Shown here piece after piece: positions 56,562-64,000 of a DNA stretch of 64,000 nt (position 1 is its first letter; each line of letters begins with the position of its first letter). The DNA is taken from positions 129,001-193,000 of the forward strand of contig QRFJ01001016.1 in assembly GCA_006176705.1 (NCBI GenBank), read 5' to 3'. Source of the DNA: Cocos nucifera (Eukaryota > Streptophyta > Magnoliopsida > Arecales > Arecaceae). A model generated the notes under the pieces. The model had not been told where the DNA came from. It ran no database searches and saw only the letters and a program-made list of their open reading frames with translations. Both the position numbers and the translations under genes were made by a program.

Positions 56562-58581
56562 TTAAGCTCCATCCAGAGCTCTAGATTCGTGGACCTCTGC
56601 TTGGTCTGGTAGGGTGATGACGGCTAGGGTTGGTATCGACACTACGTCCTCGATAGTCGGGTCATCACGTGCGGGGCTGAAGACATCTTTCATTTGAATT
56701 TTCCAACCCTCAACTTCCTCGGCCTCCTCATCGTACGACTTCAAGAGGTCCAAGTTCAAATTGAAGAAGATCCTTCGGACCTTCTCTTTCAGGTCTATAT
56801 CCCTTTGCAGGTAGGAGAGAGATGCAAAATCCATCTTGATGTTGCGGAATTCTTCTGAGGCGTGGAAGGCCTCGACCGCCTCTACCCTGGCGGCCTTCAC
56901 TTGTGCCTTCTCGGCATCCCTCTCCCTCAGCACCTGAGCTTCAGCCTTAGCCAGCTCAGATTTTAGTTGCTTCACCCTCTCCTTGAGGGATCTGGTCTCA
57001 TCCTCGATCTTCAGTCGAGATAATTGAGCATCATCCGTCCTTCGGTTGGCTTGGATGGCTTTCTCCTCAACTTTCTTAGAGAGGTGCTGAACCTCTCTAA
57101 TTACTTCGGCAAAATGGTCTACATGATGGTCGAGCTAAAAAAAAAAAGAAGAGAAAAAAAAAGAAGCTGAGCCAAGGAATGAATGGAAGAGCTAAAATGA
57201 AGGTTGGTAAAAAAGTTGACACGTACCCGAAGAAGAGAATCGTAGGAGTCTTGGATGCGGAAGGCACCCCCAACCTCCTCAAAAGTTTGGATGTCGGTCG
57301 GTAAGATGAGCGACTTTAGCAAGGAATGGAAGACATAGTAGTCGTCGATGCCCTTTTTTTTATCCTTAGTATTTGAGGAAACTTCCACCAGAGAAACACT
57401 CTCTGAAACATCAGATCCACGATCGGACATTCGGATGGAGATCTTCAATCCACCCAAGCTTCTTTTGAATGAAGATGCAGAAGGTCGAGGGACGGACTTT
57501 GTTGGAGCAGCAGACCGAATTGACGTCGCAGCCTTCGTCGGTGCCGACTTCTCCTTCCTCGGAGCGTTGGCCGCTCTTGAGGAACCTCCCGCCGTGGGCT
57601 GCACCAGGACAACCTCGGTCGGAGCGTGTTTAGGGGCCACGGCCGTGCTCATCTTTCTTTTCTTCGCCATCCATCGAAGAGTTTCGAGGTCAGACGGATT
57701 CATCGCTGAACAGAAAACACAAGACTCGGTCAATGATGATGACGAGGAATGAAAAGACGATCCAAACAAAATCACATAAGAATACTTACTCCTCGGATCA
57801 ATTGGAATCAGTCCGACCTTAAATAAGTTCTCTTTAGTAAGAAACCTGGATAGCGAGAGAGGAGCGAGACTAAAGATCTGACTTAAGGCCTCCTCCTCGA
57901 CGTCGGACAGCGTTGGAGGTCTGATGGTCGATCTATGAGATCACCCCATGATGTGCTGAAATCCCATGGTTGCTCGGTCGAAATAAAAAAGAAGTGCTCC
58001 TTCCAATTATGCATCGAGGAAGGAGCTCCTCGAAAAAGATAGCATCCTCTCTGAGGAGAGGCGTACCACCACCCGACCTCCGTCGAATGCTCCTTTAAAG
58101 TAAAGCAAGCTCGGAAAAGATGAGAGGTAGGCTCAACCCCGAGGAGGAGGTAGTGGATGAAGAAGCCTAGGATCGATCGTCAGAAGTTAGGCATCAAACA
58201 ATAAAAGCTAATTTTATATAGATTCAGAAACTCGATGATTAAAAAATGAAAAGGCAACCTGAGGCTAGCTTTTAGCGATTCCTCATAAACACCGATCTGT
58301 CCAGGCTGAGGAAGAGCTATAAGCTCCCCGGGACTGACGACCTCTAACTTAAAATAGTTGGGGATATGGTATTTCATCCTAATGACTTCCACGTCCTCCG
58401 AGGAGAGGACGAAATTTATTCTGAAAAGATCATAGTTCGAAACTTCACGTTCTTCGGATTTGCCTGGAGAACCTATTACCCTGAAATCGTGATCCTCATC
58501 AGAAGGGCAATCCGAGCCCCAAGAAGATCGGGATAGACTAAATTGACTCATGAGTGTGGAAAAGACTGACCTAAGGGGCAA
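56562..58581 (-). pseudogene. Antisense gene of element C (putative gypsy-type transposon protein)
   Basis: Opposite to pol, the minus strand encodes three blocks. The first (58581 to about 57880) reads MPLRSVFSTL, then IRMKYHIPNYFKLEVVSPGE, ASLRLPFHFLIIEFLNLYKI, and after one TGA (58180) continues GWWYASPQRGCYLFRGAPSS. This is the plant domain annotated as putative gypsy-type transposon (Pfam PF04195). The second block (57708-57233) is basic and Ser/Ala rich. The third (about 57150-56562) is a coiled coil (KQLKSELAKAEAQVLRERDA). Intron-like gaps join them. Comparable antisense genes occur in Tat-lineage Grande elements; their role is not known to me. The internal stop suggests decay, but the rest is better preserved than pol. 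Confidence 0.75.
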
Positions 58582-58976
58582 GGAGGTCGAACAATGGGGG
58601 GAGTTAAGGCGGGGTCGATGGTAGCTCGGCTGAGTCTGAGCTATTCCTTACGCACAAAGTGTCAGAGCTCATCCTTTAAGCAACAGTAGTAGTCAAAAAG
58701 AATATTGCTGACCTCTATTTATAAGAGGCATGGACAACTCCGATCTACTCTCATTTCATCTGCCCTTCTAGATCTTTGCTAGGTGTCAGATACTAATTGA
58801 TCAAAATGGACAGATCTGAATTAAAGCAATGGACGGTTAGATTTCGTGGCCATCAGACTTCTTTCAATCTTATCATGCTACTGATCTCCAATACTGCAAT
58901 GCAGTCACGATTTGAAGATCGGCCTTAGCTTTGATAGGGTACTTACATAGACCACTCAAAGGTAGATCGACCTCGT

Positions 58977-58990
58977 AAGTGGAGGGCAAA
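58977..58990 (+). other. Polypurine tract of element C
   Basis: AAGTGGAGGGCAAA ends directly at the 3' LTR start, consistent with plus-strand priming. Confidence 0.6.
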
Positions 58991-58991
58991 T

Positions 58992-59676
58992 TATTATAGA
59001 ATAGGACTGGTGCAGCCTCGGCCTATTTAGGATCGACCATCGATCTATCCCAATAGATCGTCTGAGTGGAACGATGCGACACTTCATCCATGGTTAGCTG
59101 TAGGTCGGCCTAAGTCGACCTATAATTCCTGCCGATCTACTGAAGATCGCTTTCTAGCAAAATGATGTAGGGCTTCATACCTCGTCCTCATCGAATCCAG
59201 ATTGATCGTCGAGCTACATGAATAGGATGATCTATCATAGCCCGTCAATGGCCAACCTACAATCGTTCTTGTTGAAACTGCATCCTCTTCGAATCAAAAA
59301 ACTTGAATAAAAGAAAAATCTTTCATAATCCCATCTTCTAAGAAGGAAAAAAATTTTTCAAATCAATTCGGGATGACAAACTTAAAAAGCCATTAGAGTT
59401 CGAAATGAATACGGCTCCAATTCCTCTCCTATAAATAAAGGAACTCCGGGATCCTCCAGGTATGCCACTTAATTCAATGCTTTTTCTCCTTATTGTTCTC
59501 CAATCTTCTAACTTGAACGCCGGAGGATCTTTATTGGAGAATACTCCGGTGGAAACTTTATTGTAGGTGAATAAGTGAAGCTCCAGTGAAAGTTTATCTT
59601 CGGCCTCATATTTCTCGGTGGTCGAGCTTCTTCATCCTTGTCGGCCGACCTCGAGCTGAGAGATTTAGGAGCAATA
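58992..59676 (+). repeat. Element C 3' LTR
   Basis: 685 bases, aligning end to end with 49171-49853, starting TATTATAGAATAGG and ending TAGGAGCAATA. Most differences are transitions (C/T, G/A). Confidence 0.85.
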
Positions 59677-59918
59677 TTTATAGAAAATTAGTGTTTTCCA
59701 ATGGGACTAACTACTAAGAGTCTCCACAAGGCTCAGTCCCTGACATGTGCGCATGGGAGCTCTCCAGACAATTAGTATTCCCTTTGCATGGCTGTTATTA
59801 AACCATGCTTAGGAAGGAAAGGTACATGGCTTTTGTGTTCGAGTGATGGCATGGTGTTCAAGAATTGATCATAGAGAAATGTAGAGAACTTTCGATGGTC
59901 CTTTATGCCTAACATTTA

Positions 59919-60734
59919 GGACTCATTTGGTTTGTGGAAAGAAGTGAGTTTCTGAGAAGTTATTTTTCAACTCTTATGCTATGCCCTACATGTGACTGTT
60001 GTGGTCCTTTATGCTTAACATTTAGGATTCGTTTGATTTGTGGGAAGAATTTTTCTTTCTAGAAAGTAACTTTTTAGGAAGTTGATTTTTGAAAAATTAT
60101 TTATTGAAAATAGAATTTTGGTATGTTTGATTGACTATAAAAAGTGATTTATTAAAAAGTTACTTATGTTTGGTTGAGCATCCATTTTTTAAAAAAACTA
60201 TATAAAATACTTATTATATCTCTATTAAGATCATACATGTTGCTCCTAAATTTTATATATATAATAATATTATATTTATATTAATATAAATATAATATTA
60301 ATATATTATAATATAATATTAGATTATAATAATTTATTATATTAATATAATACTAATATATTATATTATATTAATATAATATTAATATTTTAATATGATA
60401 AATTTATTAAAATATAACAAATATTAATATTAATATTATATTTATATAAATATTAAAATAATAATAATATTATATTATATTATCACTATTTTAGCTATAG
60501 ATCTTAAAATGATATTTTGAAAAAAAAATACCATCACTTTTCATTCCATGGGAGTGCCAAAATCCATCTTCTTCATGGATTTTTACTTGCCATGAAATGT
60601 GGAAAGTGATTTTCTATGAAAAAAGTCTTTTTTCTTTTCTCTCTTCTTAAAACTCTAATCAGACAAGAGGCTTTCTCTCCACTTTTTAGGCACTGTCTCT
60701 TCCTTCCTTCACTTCCCGCGAACCAAATGAGTCT
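59919..60734. mobile_element. MITE-like element with TTA target duplication
   Basis: Terminal inverted repeats GGACTCATTTGGTT and AACCAAATGAGTCT are flanked by TTA at 59916-59918 and 60735-60737. The interior is AT-rich, including a TAATATTATATT run at 60250-60480. The left end is repeated 106 bases inside (CTTTATGCTTAACATTTAGGATTCGTTTG near 60007-60035) together with its flank, so the left border was locally duplicated. A related segment lies at 36527-37010. Class by TSD: PIF/Harbinger. Confidence 0.65.
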
Positions 60735-61019
60735 TTAAGGTACAATGATGGTGCTCTAATTATCGGCATGAGTTAGCATGCAATCTCCATGTGGTTGGTT
60801 TAAAATTATGGAGTTATAAGAGTGTTACATTTATACTCAATCTCTTCATAATGCATTTTTTTTTGTAGCAAAAGATCCTCACAATGCATATGCTTTTATT
60901 AAAATCATTTGTATGCTAAATATTTAATCATCCGGATAACTTTTAACTTTTGGTGTTCACCCCTTGACCAGTTAGTTACTAACAAAATTATTTGCTATTT
61001 GATTAGTGTCATCTTCAAA

Positions 61020-62175
61020 AAGTGAAATAATGGATTGAGGGTTTGGGGTTATTCTTGTTGCTTGAAGGTCTCTTGAAAGATCTCTCCTATTTGTATGGAC
61101 CGTTGCCCTCTAGGAGGATTGAGGATGCCTGAATTTGGAGAGTAGCAGTCTATTCAAGGGTGAGGATCTTCCTTTAGAAACTTGCATGGAATCGGTTGTC
61201 CACTTGGATACTTCTCAGGGAGAGAGACATGGATCTTCCAACCTTGTATCCGATCTGTGGGGTGAAGGACGAGTTTGCAGAGCACGCTGCCCTAGGGCAA
61301 GGGTGATTTAGAGATAGGCAAGTGATTATCCATAGGAGATGAGCTCTAATCCTTGGTTGGTATTCTTCCTATGGGGTGGAGGACGAGTCTATGGAGCATG
61401 TTGTCTTGCGTTGCCCGAGAGCGAGGGTGATTTGGAGACAGGCAAGTGATTACCCATAGGAGACGAGCTCTAATCCTTGGCTGGTGTCTTTCCTGGGCTT
61501 GATTCGTTAGAGTATGAACGGATGGCTTACATTACTTATTAGATTTGGTTATTTAGGAACAACTTTGTCTTCGACAATGAGGTTACTCCTGTCTGGCGGG
61601 TATTGAAGAGAGCTATGAATCTGGCTCAAGAGTACTACCAATTTGACTCTGCCACTCCGTCCTTTAACACCATCGATCTCTGGAGTTTTTTGGCTGCTCC
61701 AACAGCAACCTATAGGGTTCTTTTTATTTTCTGAGAGCTCCCATTCTCGAAGTTTGTTAAGGTTAACTTTGATAGCAATGTTAGGGATGGCAGTGATGGA
61801 GCTAGTTTTGCCATTCACGACTCGAAGGGAAGACTGCTGGTGGCTGGTAGTTCTCACTTTTTTGAGCCTTTGGTCTCGGTTGCAGAGTTTCATGCTGTTT
61901 GGACAGGTATCACTTTTGCAAGATAGCAGCTTCATGCTGAAAGAATTTTTCTGAAGGATGATTCTGCTATTGTCATTTTTTGAACTCAGAGGGGCACCAG
62001 GTAGCTTGAGAGTCATCCGCTTATTTGGGACCTCTCTTTTTCATGGTGTTGTAGTTACTGTCCGTCATGTCTATCGGGAGATGAACACTGCAGTAGATTG
62101 GATGGTAGCTTTTATTACCGAGCATTCAGATAATTTTGTTAATCTTGACTATATTTATACTAAAAAAATAAAAAA
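61020..62175 (+). pseudogene. LINE ORF2 C-terminal remnant (zinc-knuckle and RNase H)
   Basis: Around 61230-61500 the reading DLPTLYPICGVKDEFAEHAA and HVVLRCPRARVIWRQA matches the zinc-binding region after the RT of plant L1-type elements. Around 61750-61980, VKVNFDSNVRDGSDGASFAI, VSVAEFHAVWTGI and LKDDSAIVI match the plant RNase H-like domain, followed by VTVRHVYREMNTAVDWMV (about 62050-62110). Stops and frameshifts are frequent and no RT core remains. The zinc-binding segment is tandemly duplicated with a unit of about 120 bases (61250-61370 and 61371-61495). Confidence 0.75.
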
Positions 62176-62520
62176 CTAATAATAAAAAAAAATAATATAT
62201 AATGTTAGCTTGAAGAAAATCGGTAGAGAAATAGAACCCCGGAAGGGAGGTTAAAGTTATTTCACCCTCCTGCGGTAACTTCAACCAAATTATCTATTGG
62301 TTTGGCCCGCCGACTGGAAAACATTATTCACATCTTTTTGTATGATTTTAGTATAGTTTTTTTTTTTAGAAAAAAAGGTATAGTTGAATAATCTTATATT
62401 GCCCATTCTCCATTTGCCACGCACCGTTTTTCTTTTGTGGCTGTCATATTATATTTGTACAGCGGTAGCTGTAAATTGCCGCCGAGACGGACAACCGGAC
62501 AAGTGACGACTGGAGAGGGG
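62176..62520. other. Promoter region of malate dehydrogenase
   Basis: AT-rich spacer to about 62450, then GC-rich upstream sequence. Nothing else is recognised. Confidence 0.4.
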
Positions 62521-62525
62521 CCTCA

Positions 62526-62532
62526 TATATAG
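62526..62532 (+). promoter_or_regulatory. TATA box of malate dehydrogenase
   Basis: CATATATAGCCC, about 100 bases before the ATG, in a GC-rich context and followed by a pyrimidine-rich leader (CCCTCCTCTCTTTAGCCC). Transcription probably starts near 62555-62560. Confidence 0.6.
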
Positions 62533-62626
62533 CCCAGCGGAGTGCTCGAAAACCCCAGCCCTCCTCTCTTTAGCCCTCCCTGTCTAGTGGAAGTCGTTGT
62601 CTTGCTTCTTCTTCTCTCTCTGGAGA

Positions 62627-63864
62627 ATGAGGACCTTTTTGCTTAGATCCATGGAGTCCGTCCTCCGGAGAGGAGGAGCTCCGTCCTGCCCTGCCCCCTC
62701 CTCTCATATTCTCCGCAGATCCTTCAGCGCGGAGTCGGCTCCCGAGCGGAAGGTCGCGGTCCTGGGCGCCGCCGGGGGGATCGGCCAGCCCCTGGCTCTC
62801 CTCATGAAGCTCAACCCCCTCGTCTCCCGCCTAGCCCTCTACGATATCGCCGGCACCCCCGGCGTTGCCGCAGATGTCAGCCACATCAACACCCGCGCCG
62901 AGGTCTGCTAGGGTTTCGAGATCTACCTTCCTCCTACTTTTTTGGTCCTGATCTAATCTAGGGTTTTGAATCTGATCGTTTTCTTTTTGGTGCTTCAGGT
63001 GAAGGGTTACATGGCCGAGGAGCAGCTGGGCCAAGCCCTGGAGGGCTCCGACGTTGTCATCATCCCCGCTGGCGTGCCTCGGAAACCTGGCATGACCCGA
63101 GACGATCTCTTCAACATCAACGCCGGCATCGTTAAATCGCTTTGCACTGCCATCGCCAAGTACTGCCCCAACGTACGTAATCTGACCACCGCTTTTTTCT
63201 TTTCTTGTTCCTTTTATTAATCCATGGGTTTGCTTAATTCCTTTTGCTATTGTTTTTATTGGAATTAGGCTCTTGTTAATATGATTAGCAACCCGGTGAA
63301 TTCCACGGTGCCGATCGCAGCTGAGGTGTTCAAGAAGGCCGGAACCTATGATGAGAAGAAGCTGTTCGGTGTCACCACGCTCGATGTGGTCCGGGCCAAG
63401 ACTTTTTATGCTGGGAAGGCGAACGTTCCGGTTGCTGGTAATGCTTTTGCCTTAGCTTGGAACCTGTTAGAACCTCTAAATATTCGTCTTCATTTGTTAT
63501 CTTTAACTGAGAAGTTACGTGCAGAGGTTGATGTCCCTGTGGTTGGTGGGCATGCTGGTATAACCATTTTGCCTCTGTTCTCCCAGGTGATTATTTATAT
63601 TTGAGATTTGACGATTTTTATGCTTCCTTTGATCTTGTTTTCCATAATTAATTGTATAAAAGAAAGAATTTTAATTTCCTTTCTTTGAATACTTGTGCAA
63701 AATGGGATTTTCTTTTGTTAATTTGTTTTGTGCTCACAGGCAACTCCTGCAACCAATGCATTGTCGGAGGACGGCATAAAAGCTCTCACGAAGAGGACAC
63801 AGGATGGAGGGACGGAAGTGGTGGAGGCAAAGGCTGGGAAAGGATCTGCAACTTTGTCTATGGC
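62627..63864 (+). CDS. mMDH: Mitochondrial malate dehydrogenase, 5' part
   Basis: Five exons are visible (62627-62902, 62999-63172, 63269-63437, 63525-63586, 63740-63864), coding 268 residues; the last donor (ATGGC|GTAAAG) leads out of the window, so the gene is cut by the window edge. The enzyme interconverts malate and oxaloacetate with NAD in the mitochondrial matrix. An Arg/Ser-rich presequence (about 1-36, SHILRRSFSAES) precedes the NAD-binding GAAGGIGQ (47-54). Substrate arginines are in VPRKPGMTRDD (120, 126) and near 192. The catalytic pair is Asp189 (TTLDVVRAKTF) and His216 (GGHAGITILP). The sequence is close to plant mMDH throughout. A second Met at codon 9 is an alternative start. 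Intron 3 (63438-63524) is 87 bases, in frame and stop-free. Confidence 0.95.
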
Positions 63865-64000
63865 GTAAAGTCTGGAAAACCCATGAAGTTATATGTGATG
63901 TTGTTTTATGTTTTTTCTGTCTGCGGATCCATGATTACCTTGCTATACTCATCCAAAGCATAGATTCCGTGGTTAGATAGCAAGTAGTTTGCCATATGAG

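Larger units (their letters stand above)
49171..59676 (+). mobile_element. Full-length, decayed Tat-lineage Ty3/gypsy element C
   Basis: A 10.5-kb element with LTRs at 49171-49853 and 58992-59676, flanked by CTTAT (49166-49170) and TTTAT (59677-59681), a 5-bp target duplication with one change. The order is LTR, PBS, gag, protease, RT, RNase H, a second (archaeal-type-like) RNase H, integrase, palindromic 57-bp array, antisense gene, purine tract, LTR. The extra RNase H and the antisense gene between pol and 3' LTR are known for Tat-lineage elements (for example Grande). All coding parts carry stops. The LTRs differ at roughly one site in seven over the stretch I compared, so the insertion is old. 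Confidence 0.9.

Noticed and set aside
61549..62016. 155-residue minus-strand frame
   Set aside because: Shadow of the LINE RNase H remnant on the opposite strand.

Overview
The window is a piece of a plant nuclear genome. It has intron-bearing genes for typical plant proteins, very AT-rich spacers with short inverted-repeat transposons, and about 45 kb of nested or degraded transposons. GC-rich first exons, CACTA and Tat-lineage Ty3/gypsy elements suggest a monocot; a palm is a reasonable guess, but the sequence alone does not prove it.

Layout. 1-3185: 3' part of a gag-only Ty3/gypsy element (element A: gag, palindromic tandem array, 3' LTR). 3186-9160: spacer with AT-rich repeats, an orphan exon-like segment and a decayed PPR gene fragment. 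10272-12616: BET-family bromodomain gene (GTE type), four exons, followed by 9 kb of non-coding DNA with a Tourist-like MITE and SINE-like tRNA-derived fragments. 22113-36042: a 13.9-kb CACTA element with a TAG target duplication, inserted in a ~165-bp AT-rich tandem repeat. It holds a long foldback, a decayed transposase-like gene and a nested second copy of the gag-only gypsy family (element B, 27613-35836, minus strand, perfect GCTGC target duplication). 37910-38293: TAXIMIN-type cysteine-rich peptide gene. 38294-44640: non-coding, with a perfect 76-bp tandem duplication and a dispersed repeat also present at 5.7 kb. 45080-48819: complete seven-exon pyruvate decarboxylase gene, preceded by an 83-bp promoter triplication. 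49171-59676: full-length but decayed Tat-lineage gypsy element (element C) with gag, protease, RT, RNase H, a second RNase H, integrase, a 57-bp palindromic array and an antisense gene. 59919-60734: MITE-like element. About 61020-62170: LINE remnant. 62627 to past the end: mitochondrial malate dehydrogenase, first five exons.

The four host genes have no obvious functional linkage; pyruvate decarboxylase (cytosolic fermentation) and malate dehydrogenase (mitochondrial TCA cycle) are separate metabolic genes. The most unusual signal is in the transposons. Two gypsy groups sharing the same Gag zinc-knuckle variant and similar PBS both carry long tandem arrays whose monomers contain a short palindrome, placed between coding sequence and 3' LTR. 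In element B a further palindromic 45-bp minisatellite fills most of each LTR.
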